Shown: positions 1-11,499, counted from the first letter of the stretch. The stretch: DNA of 54,083 bases from JAZDKP01 sp043802925 (GCA_043802925.1 JAZDKP010000139.1:1-54083); one strand, 5' to 3'. Made by a program: numbers and translations. The notes: generated by a model not told the origin, from the sequence alone.

Positions 1-33
1 TAGGGGTCAGGGGTTCGATCCCCCTCAGCTCCA
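1..33 (+). tRNA. tRNA-Ala, 3' portion only (16S-23S spacer tRNA)
   Basis: The window opens inside a tRNA. The T arm is visible as a 5-bp stem around a TTCGATC loop (AGGGG/CCCCT), followed by the acceptor 3' strand CAGCTCC and discriminator A at position 33. U at the position equivalent to 70 fits the G3:U70 alanine identity pair, and alanine is one of the usual tRNAs between 16S and 23S. The CCA end is not encoded. The anticodon lies outside the window, so Ala rather than Ile is inferred from the acceptor stem only. Confidence 0.75.
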
Positions 34-73
34 ATACAAGTGCAGATATATATTTTTTATTTATATATACGTT

Positions 74-104
74 CCGGGCGAAAATCCCGGTGCGCTCTTT
101 GAAA
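74..104 (+). promoter_or_regulatory. rRNA antitermination signal: boxB-like hairpin plus boxA
   Basis: A 5-bp hairpin CCGGG/CCCGG with a 7-nt loop (74-90) is followed four bases later by GCTCTTTGAAA (94-104). This closely resembles the boxA element (TGCTCTTTAACA) that recruits NusB-S10 to rRNA transcripts. The boxB-then-boxA order and the position just upstream of the 23S match known rRNA spacer and leader organisation. The hairpin and sequence are seen directly; the function is inferred from family knowledge. Confidence 0.65.
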
Positions 105-213
105 TCTCAGGCGTGAAAAGTAATTTGCAATCTAGGGTAAAATCAAGATTGTAAAGTAGTCGAGCAATCATAGTGTCGTTAAAGTTTGAAGGAATTCTGA
201 ATTTGCTATTCGG
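101..213 (+). other. 5' arm of 23S processing stem
   Basis: Three blocks here are complementary to blocks downstream of the 23S gene. They are 101-123 (with 3321-3349), CATAGTGTC at 169-177 (with GACACTATG at 3305-3313), and TTGCTATTCG at about 204-213 (with CGAATAGCAA at about 3279-3288). Such flanking pairs form the long stem cut by RNase III to release pre-23S rRNA. The blocks lie in the same nested order on both sides, which supports one extended stem. Confidence 0.7.
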
Positions 214-219
214 AATTTT

Positions 220-3241
<3,022 letters not shown>

Positions 3242-3278
3242 ATTTTTATTTCTCCATGCAAGTGGGGATTTAAAAAAA

Positions 3279-3349
3279 CGAATAGCAATTCCAGAGTTTT
3301 TTCTGACACTATGGTTTTTTGATTACACTTTTCACGCCATTGAGATTTT
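3279..3349 (+). other. 3' arm of 23S processing stem
   Basis: This spacer between 23S and 5S carries the partners of the 5' flank: CGAATAGCAA (about 3279-3288), GACACTATG (3305-3313) and the block 3321-3349, which is the near-complement of 101-123. Together with the 5' arm it would close a long imperfect duplex around the whole 23S transcript. The 5S starts directly after it. Confidence 0.7.
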
Positions 3350-3466
3350 CCTGGTGGTTATATCGAAGGGGTCACACCCGTTCCCATTCCGAACACGGCA
3401 GTTAAGCCCTTCAGAGCCGATGGTACTTCAGGGTTCTCCTTGTGGAAGAGTAGGACGCTGCCAGGT
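3350..3466 (+). rRNA. rrf: 5S ribosomal RNA
   Basis: A 117-base stretch begins CCTGGTGGTTAT and ends CGCTGCCAGG, whose ends pair as helix I. It contains the conserved internal signature CCCATTCCGAACACGG. It follows the 23S at the expected place and is closed by a strong terminator. End points are estimated from helix I. Confidence 0.95.
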
Positions 3467-3476
3467 TTTTAATATG

Positions 3477-3511
3477 GCCATCGCGTTTTACAACGCGATG
3501 GCTTTTTTTTT
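3477..3511 (+). terminator. rRNA operon Rho-independent terminator
   Basis: A perfect 11-bp stem GCCATCGCGTT/AACGCGATGGC with a 4-nt loop (TTAC) is followed directly by nine T residues. It lies 11 bases after the 5S gene and would end the rRNA transcript. Confidence 0.95.
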
Positions 3512-3522
3512 CTCCAATCGTA

Positions 3523-3551
3523 TTGTCAATCTTCCAGATTGTATTTAAATC
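3523..3551 (+). promoter_or_regulatory. Candidate promoter for the rimP-nusA operon
   Basis: TTGTCA (3523-3528, near the -35 consensus) is followed after 16-17 bases by TTAAAT or TAAATC in an AT-rich context. It lies just behind the rRNA terminator and 160 bases before rimP. The -10 match is mediocre. The 3512-3711 spacer holds no open reading frame that I can support; apart from this it shows only the hairpin at 3671-3692. Confidence 0.3.
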
Positions 3552-3670
3552 CTTTCCAAAACCGCACCTGTGAAAAACTGGACAATATAGAGCAGAAGTG
3601 CCGTTGAAGCTCTTGCAAATGATAGATGGATTATAGTATCTTTAGCGTCTAATTTGATGTGCTCAGCTGT

Positions 3671-3692
3671 GGGCCTTTTGGCCCTTTTTTTT
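3671..3692 (+). terminator. Terminator-like hairpin in the rimP leader (possible attenuator)
   Basis: GGGCC-TTTT-GGCCC is followed by eight T residues, 19 bases before the rimP start codon. The short 5-bp, all-GC stem plus U tract is the form of an intrinsic terminator. It could end a short leader RNA starting after 3550, or act as an attenuator of the operon. In E. coli the rimP-nusA operon is, from memory, controlled by termination in its leader; here that role is inference. Confidence 0.5.
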
Positions 3693-3711
3693 ATGTAAGG
3701 CGAGCAAGAGC

Positions 3712-4176
3712 ATGAAAGAGACAGTAGAAAAAATTGTTAATAACGTTTTGTCAGACAAAGGGATAGAACTGGTCGATATTAATTATCATACCGGCGGGAA
3801 ACGGACTGTTATTCGCGTCTTTATCGACAAACCTTCCGGCGGGATAACGGTTGAGGAATGCGCAGTTGTCAATCGTGCCCTTAATGTCAATTTTCTTGTT
3901 GAAGACAGTATCCCGGATAATACCATTATTGAAGTCTCTTCCCCGGGCATGGACCGGCCGCTCCGGATGCCGCGTGACTTTGAACGTAATCTTCATCGCG
4001 TCGTTGATGTGTATTATACCGAAGTGGGAGGCCGCAGTTTTTCCGCCACCGGTACGCTGACGGCCGTGCATCCCGATGGTATCACGCTTAAAACCGCAAA
4101 AGGCGACAAGTCCATCCCGCACGCCTCCATCGTCAACGCCAAACGGCATATCGATTGTAACGATAATATTTTTTGA
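3712..4176 (+). CDS. rimP: Ribosome maturation factor RimP
   Basis: A 154-residue protein of the usual RimP length. The N-terminal domain carries the family pattern GIELVDINY and IRVFIDKPSGGITVEECAVVNRAL, followed by EVSSPGMDRPL, the typical RimP block, and a C-terminal SH3-like domain. RimP helps assemble the 30S subunit and acts in the cytoplasm. It is first in the classical rimP-nusA-infB-rbfA order, and its TGA lies 17 bases before the nusA start. A leader hairpin (3671-3692) may control the operon. Identification rests on motif and synteny and is firm. Confidence 0.95.
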   Translation: MKETVEKIVNNVLSDKGIELVDINYHTGGKRTVIRVFIDKPSGGITVEECAVVNRALNVNFLVEDSIPDNTIIEVSSPGMDRPLRMPRDFERNLHRVVDVYYTEVGGRSFSATGTLTAVHPDGITLKTAKGDKSIPHASIVNAKRHIDCNDNIF

Positions 4177-4193
4177 AGAAGGAGCCAACGTCC

Positions 4194-5357
4194 ATGACAT
4201 TTGAAATCAACGAGCTCATCACCCAGATATCCAAGGAAAAGAATATTCCGCAGAACATCGTTGAGGAGACTCTCAAGAGCGCCTTTGTCACTGCGGCCAA
4301 AAAGCACCTTGACCTTGACAAACACATCGAGGTCAAAATCAACCGTATCACCAATGACCTCACCATTCAGCTTGAAGTTGATGTGGTCGAGCAGCTGACC
4401 GAGGGCAAGGAGGAGAACGAGATGCTCCTGTCCGAAGCGCAGGAGATTGAACCCGATGTCCAGGTGGGCGATCAGCTCATCCGCGAAATCACAATCGACG
4501 AATTCGGCCGCAACCTCATCCTTTCCATCAAGCAGATGGTCGTGCAGCGCATCCGTGATCTCGAACGCCGGAAAATATTTGAAGACTATAAGGACCGGGT
4601 GGGCGAACTCATCACGGGCAGTGTGCAGCAGGTCGATCGTGGCATCATTCTTGTCAATCTGGGCCGCACCGAGGCCATCATCCCGCAGAACGAGCAAATC
4701 AAGGGAGAAAAATATCGTCAGGGAGACACCATTCGCGCCTATATCCTCGATGTCGACGACAGTGCCACGGGGGCGCAGGTCATCCTGTCGCGCACCCATC
4801 CCAAGTTTCTTGAAAAGCTTTTTGAGCTCGAGGTCCCGGAAATCTACGATAAAATCGTGATGGTCAAGGGCGTGGCGCGCGATCCCGGCCGCCGCGCAAA
4901 AATCGCCGTCTACTCCAAGGATGAGCGTATCGATCCGGTCGGTTCCTGTGTTGGCATGAAGGGCAACCGCGTTCAGGCCATTGTCCGCGAACTCAACAAT
5001 GAGCGCATCGACATCATTAACTGGCACGATAACAGCGACGTTTATATCAAGCGCTGTTTTCACCCGTCCGAAGTCAAAAAGCTTTTTTATGTGGGGGATG
5101 AAAAGATTGTTGTGATCGTCAATCAGGAAGACCTGGCCCAGGCCATCGGAAAGAGCGGGCAGAACATCCGCCTCATCAGCAAGCTCCTTAAACGCCAGAT
5201 CGATGTCTACGGGAGTGATGATTTCAACAAAATGTCCGAAGAGGAGCGCGATAATCTCCTGACCAGCGGCTTGGCTGACGACGACAAGGAGGAGCGGGAG
5301 GTCGAAGTGACAGTCTCCGAAAACGTCGCGGGACTGGAAGACGACCGAAACCGTTAA
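4194..5357 (+). CDS. nusA: Transcription termination/antitermination factor NusA
   Basis: A 387-residue protein. The ATG at 4194 is chosen over an upstream in-frame TTG (4173) because AAGGAG (4179-4184) stands 9 bases before it. The order is the N-terminal RNA-polymerase-binding domain, an S1 domain (from about residue 135, GELITGSV...LVNLGRTEAIIP), KH1 (about 244-266, DPVGSCVGMKGNRV) and KH2 (about 311-332, AQAIGKSGQNIRLIS). There are no C-terminal acidic repeats; the tail is short and acidic. NusA modulates pausing, termination and rRNA antitermination, which fits the boxA element upstream. The ylxR and L7Ae-like genes often found between nusA and infB are absent. Confidence 0.97.
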   Translation: MTFEINELITQISKEKNIPQNIVEETLKSAFVTAAKKHLDLDKHIEVKINRITNDLTIQLEVDVVEQLTEGKEENEMLLSEAQEIEPDVQVGDQLIREITIDEFGRNLILSIKQMVVQRIRDLERRKIFEDYKDRVGELITGSVQQVDRGIILVNLGRTEAIIPQNEQIKGEKYRQGDTIRAYILDVDDSATGAQVILSRTHPKFLEKLFELEVPEIYDKIVMVKGVARDPGRRAKIAVYSKDERIDPVGSCVGMKGNRVQAIVRELNNERIDIINWHDNSDVYIKRCFHPSEVKKLFYVGDEKIVVIVNQEDLAQAIGKSGQNIRLISKLLKRQIDVYGSDDFNKMSEEERDNLLTSGLADDDKEEREVEVTVSENVAGLEDDRNR

Positions 5358-5379
5358 GTATTAAGGAAAACGAAAAACA

Positions 5380-8013
5380 ATGGTCACAAAAAGAACTTCT
5401 GGTAACGAGCCGGAAAAAAAGTCAAAGACCGTCCGTACGGCCCCGGCCGTCCCTGCCGAGTTATTACTCGAGGGCGCGGATGCCACAAAGATGGAAGAAG
5501 AATTGTTTGGTGAGATGTTTCGGAAGCCGCCGGAAAACGGTGTCCAGAAAAAGGGCATTGTCAAGCGGGCGGCCCCGGTGGCAGCGCCGGTCGCCGACAA
5601 CGAAGCCACCGCAAAAAAAGCATTGAATAAAAAATTGGCCGGGGGGGATGAAAAAAAGACAAAGATTGTCCGGAAAAGCGCCCGTCCCGTAACCGTGCCC
5701 GAACCTGCGCCAGCGCCCGAAGAAGGGCCTGCAATTGCACCGGTTGCCGCGACTGCGGCAGGAGGACGTACCGCGGCTCTGCGGGCCGCCCAGGCCGCCG
5801 CGGCCGCCAAAGAAGCGGAAAAGAAAGGCAAAAGGGCCGATAAAGAAGGGGAGTGGAAAAAGGAAAAACCGGAGGACAAAGTAGAGACCCGGGCCCTCTC
5901 CACGCTTGAAAAGGCCATCCGCGAGGCCGAGGCCGCCGGGTCCGGCAAAAAGGCAAAAGAATCGACGCTGCCCGACGATGCCTTTGAAGAGTACGAGGAG
6001 GTCGTCGAAGAGATCATTGAAGAGGTCGAGTACGAGGACGAAGCGCCCGCGGCGCCCGTGGAACCCATCGGAAAATCCAAGGCCGAAGAGGCGTTCGGCG
6101 GATTTGGCGGCCGCCGGCGACGGAAAAAGAGAAAACGTAAAAATCCTATGGACGCCGTGGCTGCCAAGGATGCCGTCAAGCGCACGCTGGCGCAAATCAA
6201 TGTGGCGGATACCGCCTCTAAAAAGAAATACCGCAGAGTGGAGGGTGATGAAGGCGAGGTCCTGGAAGCCAGCAACACCGTCCGTGTCAGTGAATTCATG
6301 TCCGTCTCTGAAATTGCAAACCTTATCAATGTCAAGCCTGCCGAGGCGATTGCGGCCTGTATGAAACTCGGATTTATGGTCACAATCAACCAGCGCCTCG
6401 ATTTTAATGTGATTGCGCAGATCGTCGACGAGTTCGGTTTTCAGGCGGAATTGATGGAGGAGTACGCCGAGGAGGTGGTCGCCAAGGATGCGCCCGAGGA
6501 CAAGGCCAGCCTCAAGCCCCGTCCGCCCATTGTCACCGTCATGGGGCATGTCGATCACGGCAAGACCTCGCTGCTCGATTATATCCGTAAAACGAACGTC
6601 ACTGCGGGCGAGGCGGGCGGTATCACGCAGCATATCGGTGCCTATCGCGTCCAGACCGTGCATGGCCCGGTCACCTTTCTTGACACCCCGGGCCACGAGG
6701 CCTTTGCCACTATGCGCGCGCGCGGTGCCAGTATCACGGACCTCATCATCCTGGTCGTGGCCGCTGACAGTCATGTCATGCCCCAGACCATTGAGTCCAT
6801 CGACCATGCCAAGGCTGCGGGTGTCAAAATCGTCGTGGCCATCAACAAGGTCGACCTTCCCAATGCCAACGTGCAGACCATCAAGCTTGAACTGTCTCAG
6901 CGTGGTGTCATTGTCGAGGACTTTGGTGGGCCCACGGTGGCCGTCGAAATCTCGTGCAAGACGGGCCAAAATATCGCCCGGTTGCTTGAGGTCGTGGCGC
7001 TCGAAGCCGAAATCTTGGAGCTTAAGGCCAATCCCGACCGGCCGGCGAACGGCGCTATTCTCGAAGCGCGGATGGACAGCCGCCTCGGATCCGTGGCCAC
7101 CGTGCTCGTTACCAGTGGTACGCTGCGCGTCGGTGATAATTTTGTCACGGGGCCGCATTATGGCCGTGTAAAACTCATGACCAGCGAGGCCGGCGTCAAG
7201 GTCGACGAGGCCGGACCGACCGTGCCGGTGCTGGTACTCGGTCTGTCGGGTACGCCACGCGCCGGCGACACTCTTACGGTGGTCGAAAATGAGCGCGTGG
7301 CGCGTGATATCTCTGTCAAGCGCAGCCAGGCGGAAAAGGAGAAGGAGAACCGTCAAATCAAGCATATGTCGTTGGACGACCTTTACCAGGAAATAAAAAT
7401 CGGCGGCGTCCGCGATGTTAATCTTGTTGTCAAGGGCGACGTGGACGGCAGCGTGGAGGCGCTTTCGGATGCGCTCCAGAAGCTCTCGACCGATAAAATC
7501 AAGGTCAACATCATCCATAAGAGCGTTGGGGCCATCCGCGAAAGCGATATCCTGCTCGCGGCCACCACCAACGCGGTGGTCATCGGTTTCCACCTGCATC
7601 CCAACAGCAAGGTGCGTGAACTGGCCCACGAGGAAGGCGTCGAAATACGCCTTTATAAAATTATTTACGAGGCCATTGAGGAGCTCGAAAAGGCCATGGC
7701 CGGCATGCTGGAGCCCAAGGAGAAAGAGGTCGTTCTTGGCAGCGCCGAAGTGCGGAACACCTTCAAGATCTCCAAGGTCGGCACCATTGCGGGCTGCTAT
7801 GTCACCAAGGGTTTGGTCAAACGCAGTGCCCAGGTCCGTGTCATTCGCGACGAAATCGAGATTACGGTTACGCGCATTTCGAGTCTCAAGCGTGTCAAGG
7901 ACGACGCCAGTGAGGTCACGGAAGGCTACGAGTGCGGCATTCTACTCGACAACTATAATGACATTAAGGAAAAGGACGTGCTGGAGTTCTTCGAAATCCA
8001 GAAAATCAAGTAA
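5380..8013 (+). CDS. infB: Translation initiation factor IF-2
   Basis: An 877-residue protein. Residues 1 to about 285 are a low-complexity Ala/Lys/Glu-rich segment with a basic RRRRKKRKRK patch, followed by an IF2 N-terminal subdomain (VSEIANLINVKPAEAIAACMKLG). The GTPase domain has G1 MGHVDHGKTS (388-397), G3 DTPGH (435-439), G4 NKVD (489-492) and G5 SCK (525-527, where SAK is usual). The C-terminal half has domains II and III and the fMet-tRNA-binding beta barrel. IF-2 delivers initiator tRNA to the 30S subunit. AAGGAAAA precedes the ATG, and the stop TAA abuts the rbfA ATG, so translational coupling is likely. Confidence 0.98.
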   Translation: MVTKRTSGNEPEKKSKTVRTAPAVPAELLLEGADATKMEEELFGEMFRKPPENGVQKKGIVKRAAPVAAPVADNEATAKKALNKKLAGGDEKKTKIVRKSARPVTVPEPAPAPEEGPAIAPVAATAAGGRTAALRAAQAAAAAKEAEKKGKRADKEGEWKKEKPEDKVETRALSTLEKAIREAEAAGSGKKAKESTLPDDAFEEYEEVVEEIIEEVEYEDEAPAAPVEPIGKSKAEEAFGGFGGRRRRKKRKRKNPMDAVAAKDAVKRTLAQINVADTASKKKYRRVEGDEGEVLEASNTVRVSEFMSVSEIANLINVKPAEAIAACMKLGFMVTINQRLDFNVIAQIVDEFGFQAELMEEYAEEVVAKDAPEDKASLKPRPPIVTVMGHVDHGKTSLLDYIRKTNVTAGEAGGITQHIGAYRVQTVHGPVTFLDTPGHEAFATMRARGASITDLIILVVAADSHVMPQTIESIDHAKAAGVKIVVAINKVDLPNANVQTIKLELSQRGVIVEDFGGPTVAVEISCKTGQNIARLLEVVALEAEILELKANPDRPANGAILEARMDSRLGSVATVLVTSGTLRVGDNFVTGPHYGRVKLMTSEAGVKVDEAGPTVPVLVLGLSGTPRAGDTLTVVENERVARDISVKRSQAEKEKENRQIKHMSLDDLYQEIKIGGVRDVNLVVKGDVDGSVEALSDALQKLSTDKIKVNIIHKSVGAIRESDILLAATTNAVVIGFHLHPNSKVRELAHEEGVEIRLYKIIYEAIEELEKAMAGMLEPKEKEVVLGSAEVRNTFKISKVGTIAGCYVTKGLVKRSAQVRVIRDEIEITVTRISSLKRVKDDASEVTEGYECGILLDNYNDIKEKDVLEFFEIQKIK

Positions 8014-8382
8014 ATGGCGAGCATCCGCATCGGCCGCGTCCAGGAACTCTTGACGCGCGAAATCAGTAGGGTCCTCCGTACCCGGATCAAGGACTCTCGC
8101 ATCGGGTTCCTCACGGTGACCGGCGTCGATATCTCGCCGGATCTCGAAAACGCCCGGGTTTATGTCAGCGTCATCGGGACCGACAAGGAAAAACGCGATT
8201 CCATGGCCGGGCTCAATGCCGCCACCCCCTTCATCCGGAAAGAAGTCGGCCATGCTATCAAACTTCGCAAAGTCCCGAAAATGACGTTTGCTTACGATGA
8301 GGCTCCGGAGCGCGGGGAGCACATGTACGCAATCTTAAAGGAACTGGAAAATGGAGCTGAAAAGCATCCAGCAGGGAATTGA
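8014..8382 (+). CDS. rbfA: 30S ribosome-binding factor RbfA
   Basis: A 122-residue protein whose ATG follows the infB stop without a gap. Family features include RIGRVQELLTREISRVL at the N terminus, GFLTVTGVDISPDLENARVYVSV in the KH-like core, and a C-terminal KVPKMTFAYDEAPERG block. RbfA binds the 5' helix of 16S rRNA during late 30S maturation, notably in the cold. Its 3' end overlaps the next gene by 32 bases, and that gene's ribosome-binding site (AAAGGA) lies inside rbfA. Confidence 0.96.
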   Translation: MASIRIGRVQELLTREISRVLRTRIKDSRIGFLTVTGVDISPDLENARVYVSVIGTDKEKRDSMAGLNAATPFIRKEVGHAIKLRKVPKMTFAYDEAPERGEHMYAILKELENGAEKHPAGN

Positions 8383-9325
8383 CCGCGGGCGCGCATTCGT
8401 GATTTGCACGCACGTCAACCCCGACGCGGACGGTGTGGGTGCGGCCGTGGCCTTTGCCTGGCTCCTCCAGCGCCTTGGCAAGAGCGCCTGGATCGTCAAA
8501 CGCGAGCGTCTGCCCGGCCAGTTCCGCTTTATTGAGGAGATTTTTCCGGTCCATACGGATCTCCCAGCCGCCGCGGCCGATGCTGACACGTGGGTCGTGC
8601 TCGATGCTTCGCGCAGCAGTCGTACGGACTTTCCTCCGCCGGCAGGATGTACGGTCATCAATATTGACCACCATGCCGATAACGAGTATTTCGGGGATTT
8701 CAACTGGGTCGATTCATCGGCCGCGGCCACAGCCGTCATGGTCTTTGGCCTCATCCGCGCCTACGGGTTGTTCACGGACCGTGCCGTGGCCGAGTCGCTT
8801 TATGCCGGCATCCTCATCGACACCGGAGGCTTCAAGTTCTCAAACACCAATGCCGGTGTCTTTTCCGCTTGCGCGGAACTCGCCGCTTGCGGTGTCGATT
8901 GCCAGCGGTTGTACAACCTGGTTTTTCTCGGCAAGCCTTTTGCCCGGTTTCGACTCGAAGGGCAGTTGATGAGCCGCGCGGAACTGCTCCAGGACGGCCG
9001 GGTCTGTCTCATGGCCGTTACGGAGGAGGCGATGGCTGAGAGCGGCGCTGCGCGCGACCAACTCGAAGGCCTCTCCAATCTCACGATGGGCCTCCGCGGC
9101 GTCGAGGTCGGCATCATGTTTATCGCCCAGGCGGAGGCGGTCAAGGTTTGTCTCCGTTCGGATGGCGCCTGGAACGTGGGCGAAATTGCGACCCGGTTTG
9201 GCGGGGGAGGCCATGCCGCGGCCGCGGGCTGTACCTTGCCCGGCGGCATCGCCGCTGCGCGGGTGCGCGTGATGGACGCTGTGGCGGCCTTGCTGACACC
9301 CGCGCTTGCGGCCGCGGCCGTATGA
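8351..9325 (+). CDS. nrnA: DHH/DHHA1 phosphoesterase, NrnA-like nano-RNase/pAp phosphatase
   Basis: A 324-residue protein with the DHH architecture. Motif I is THVNPDADGVGA (H21, D25, D27), a middle Asp follows in VVLDASRS, DHH is at 106-108, another Asp lies in ILIDTGGFKFSNT, and the DHHA1 domain ends with FGGGGHAAAAG (283-291). These residues bind two metal ions. NrnA enzymes degrade 2-5 nt RNAs and dephosphorylate pAp. The gene commonly sits between rbfA and truB, as here, which supports NrnA over other DHH families. Its stop overlaps the truB start (ATGA). Confidence 0.9.
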   Translation: MELKSIQQGIDRGRAFVICTHVNPDADGVGAAVAFAWLLQRLGKSAWIVKRERLPGQFRFIEEIFPVHTDLPAAAADADTWVVLDASRSSRTDFPPPAGCTVINIDHHADNEYFGDFNWVDSSAAATAVMVFGLIRAYGLFTDRAVAESLYAGILIDTGGFKFSNTNAGVFSACAELAACGVDCQRLYNLVFLGKPFARFRLEGQLMSRAELLQDGRVCLMAVTEEAMAESGAARDQLEGLSNLTMGLRGVEVGIMFIAQAEAVKVCLRSDGAWNVGEIATRFGGGGHAAAAGCTLPGGIAAARVRVMDAVAALLTPALAAAAV

Positions 9326-10221
9326 ACGTCCCCATGGACGGTTTTCTGGTCATTGACAAGCGCTGCGGTGAAACATCATTTTCGGCCGTGGCCCGCGTCC
9401 GCAGGGTTCTGGCTGTGAAAAAGGCCGGCCATGCCGGGACGCTCGATCCGCTCGCCACAGGTGTGCTGGTCGTGGGGTTGGGGTATGCCACCCGGCTCCT
9501 CCGCTTTGTTGAATCGTTCGAAAAGGAATATACCGGCGTCCTCCGGTTCGGGTCCGAAACCGAGACGGACGATGCGGACGGTCCAGTGACGATCACGCGT
9601 CCGGTCCCGTCCCTCAGCGTGGGGGACATCGAGGCTGCGCTTTGCTCTTTCAAAGGCCCTATCCAGCAGGTGCCGCCCATTTATGCGGCTGTCAAGGTTA
9701 ATGGCGAACGCGCCTACACGCGCGCGCGCCGGGGTGAGGCGTTTTCGCTGACCCCGCGGACCGTCCATGTGCGCGAGCTTGCGCTTGTGGAATGGCGGCC
9801 CGTTGAGGCCGAATTATCGCTCCGCGTCGTTTGCTCGCGGGGCACTTACATCCGCGCGCTGGCGCGCGACCTCGGCCGCGTATTAGGGTGCGGGGCGCAT
9901 ATGCGGTCGCTCTGCCGCCGGCGTATCGGGCCCTTTCGGCTCGAACAGGCGCTGGCGCTGGAGACCGCGGACGCGGAAACCCTTCGGCAATCGCTGTTGC
10001 CCATGCGGAGCGCGCTGGCCGGTGTTACCACTTTGTGCGTGGCGCCGGAGGACGTGCGTCTGCTGCTGCTGGGTAATTCGGTGACCGTGGCCGACGAAGC
10101 CGCGGGCAGCGGTGAACGGCTGGTTCTTGACGCGGCCGACGAACCGGTTTGCATCGGGCAACTGGAGGAGAGGTCTGGAGGGCGCTTGCTGCGTCCGCTC
10201 CGGCTTCTGAAACAGATATGA
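9322..10221 (+). CDS. truB: tRNA pseudouridine(55) synthase TruB
   Basis: A 299-residue protein from the ATG that overlaps the previous stop (ATGA); an internal ATG at 9334 (MDGFLVIDK) is an alternative. The catalytic motif HAGTLDPLATG places the nucleophile at D42. The YTGVLRFGSETETDDADG block and the C-terminal RGTYIRALARDLG helix are typical. TruB makes pseudouridine 55 in the T loop of tRNAs. The neighbouring rbfA, ribF and rpsO genes are the classical context. The stop overlaps the ribF ATG by ATGA. Confidence 0.95.
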   Translation: MNVPMDGFLVIDKRCGETSFSAVARVRRVLAVKKAGHAGTLDPLATGVLVVGLGYATRLLRFVESFEKEYTGVLRFGSETETDDADGPVTITRPVPSLSVGDIEAALCSFKGPIQQVPPIYAAVKVNGERAYTRARRGEAFSLTPRTVHVRELALVEWRPVEAELSLRVVCSRGTYIRALARDLGRVLGCGAHMRSLCRRRIGPFRLEQALALETADAETLRQSLLPMRSALAGVTTLCVAPEDVRLLLLGNSVTVADEAAGSGERLVLDAADEPVCIGQLEERSGGRLLRPLRLLKQI

Positions 10222-11141
10222 GAATCCTCCGGAGCCTTCGAGGGTGCCGCGGCCGTGTCGGCACGGTTGTCACTCTCGGCAATTTTGACGGAGTCCACCG
10301 GGGCCATCGCAGAATACTGTCGCAGGTAGTGCGTCGCGCACATGCATTGGGCGCCCGCAGCGTTGTGGTCACTTTCGACCCGCACACCCGCCAGGTGGTG
10401 GGCAAGGAGCGCGGGTTTCATTGCCTATCGACCCCTTCGGAGAAGGTGCGACTTCTGAGCGGCGTGGGTATTGATACCGCCGTTTTTCTGAGGTTCGGCG
10501 CCACCCTGCAGCGCATGGGAGCCGCGGCTTTCCTTGAGAAGGTGCTGCTGCTGGGCTTGCGGCCGCGTGAAATCGTTTTTGGCCTTGACCACCGTTTCGG
10601 GAGCGGCCGCACGGGCGATTTCAGCCTGCTGGCCGGGCAATGCCGGAAACTGGGCGTGCGCGTCAGCCGGGTCCGCCCCTGCCGGCTGCAGGGTGCGCCG
10701 GTGAGCAGCACCCGCATCCGCGAGCGCATGGCAAAAGGTGACCTGGCCGCGGCCGTCCGTTTGCTCGGCGGGCCTTACCTGGTGTGCGGCAAGGTCGTGA
10801 AAGGGTTCGCCCTGGGCCGGCGGTTGGGGTTTCCAACCGCCAACCTCCAGGTGCCGCCGGAAAAGCTTCTGATGCCGGACGGTGTATACGCCGGCCATGC
10901 GGTCCTGGGCGCGCGCAGGTATCGGGCACTGGTCTCGCTCGGGAACCGGCCGACATTCAAAGGGACGCAGCGGGTGCTCGAGGCCCATCTGCTCGGTTAT
11001 GAAGGCACCTTGTATGGAAAAGAACTTTGCCTGGAGATCCGGGCGTTTGTGCGGCCACAGAAACGGCTGGCCGGCCCTGTGGCCCTGGCAGCCCATATAA
11101 GAAAAGATATTGACGCTATTAAACGAATCATAAAAAATTAA
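10218..11141 (+). CDS. ribF: Bifunctional riboflavin kinase/FAD synthetase
   Basis: A 307-residue protein from the ATG overlapping the truB stop. The N-terminal FAD synthetase domain shows LGNFDGVHRGHRRIL (nucleotidyltransferase HxGH-type motif) and ends with SSTRIRERMAKGD. The C-terminal riboflavin kinase domain shows GRRLGFPTANLQVP with the PTAN nucleotide-binding motif, then LMPDGVYAG. The enzyme converts riboflavin to FMN and then FAD. Its place between truB and rpsO is common in many phyla. Confidence 0.96.
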   Translation: MRILRSLRGCRGRVGTVVTLGNFDGVHRGHRRILSQVVRRAHALGARSVVVTFDPHTRQVVGKERGFHCLSTPSEKVRLLSGVGIDTAVFLRFGATLQRMGAAAFLEKVLLLGLRPREIVFGLDHRFGSGRTGDFSLLAGQCRKLGVRVSRVRPCRLQGAPVSSTRIRERMAKGDLAAAVRLLGGPYLVCGKVVKGFALGRRLGFPTANLQVPPEKLLMPDGVYAGHAVLGARRYRALVSLGNRPTFKGTQRVLEAHLLGYEGTLYGKELCLEIRAFVRPQKRLAGPVALAAHIRKDIDAIKRIIKN

Positions 11142-11154
11142 AAGGAGGAGACCC

Positions 11155-11424
11155 TTGCAAGTACAAACTGAAAAGAAGCGGGAGATCGTAAAAAAACACG
11201 GCGGGAGCGCCGTCAACACCGGGAAAACAGAGGTGCAGATTGCCATTCTCACCGAAAAAATCAATATGCTTTCCGAGCACCTCAAGGACCACCGGAAAGA
11301 CCACCATTCGCGGCGCGGGCTTCTGACAATGGTCAACAAGCGCCGCCACCTGCTTAAATACCTGCAGGACACCGGCATCGAGCGGTATCGCGCGATTATC
11401 AAGGAACTGAATATCCGCCGCTGA
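11155..11424 (+). CDS. rpsO: 30S ribosomal protein S15
   Basis: An 89-residue protein that starts with TTG, preceded by a strong AAAGGAGG site. Conserved blocks are GGSAVNTGKTEVQIAILTEKIN, LSEHLKDHRKDHHSRRGLL and KRRHLLKYL. S15 binds the central domain of 16S rRNA early in 30S assembly. It sits between ribF and pnp as in many bacteria. Confidence 0.97.
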   Translation: MQVQTEKKREIVKKHGGSAVNTGKTEVQIAILTEKINMLSEHLKDHRKDHHSRRGLLTMVNKRRHLLKYLQDTGIERYRAIIKELNIRR

Positions 11425-11450
11425 TAAAGCCGGTAGGGGTTTGTTCCAGG

Positions 11451-11472
11451 GCGGTCGCAGTATGTGGACCGC
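11451..11472 (+). promoter_or_regulatory. Hairpin in the rpsO-pnp spacer (possible pnp leader element)
   Basis: GCGGTC (11451-11456) pairs with GACCGC (11467-11472) around a 10-nt loop, 27 bases before the pnp ATG. There is no U tract, so it is not an intrinsic terminator. In E. coli a hairpin at this place is cut by RNase III and used for pnp autoregulation. The same role here is inferred from position only. Confidence 0.4.
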
Positions 11473-11499
11473 TTCACTTATCATTTGATTGGAGAAACG

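Noticed and set aside
1..33. tRNA-Ile as the spacer tRNA
   Set aside because: The acceptor strand CAGCTCC-A with U70 fits alanine; the usual Ile acceptor differs. The anticodon is outside the window, so this is not absolute.
5464..7629. 721-codon antisense frame across infB
   Set aside because: It is a shadow of the GC-rich codon pattern of infB: no ribosome-binding site, no recognisable motif, His/Arg/Asp-rich composition.
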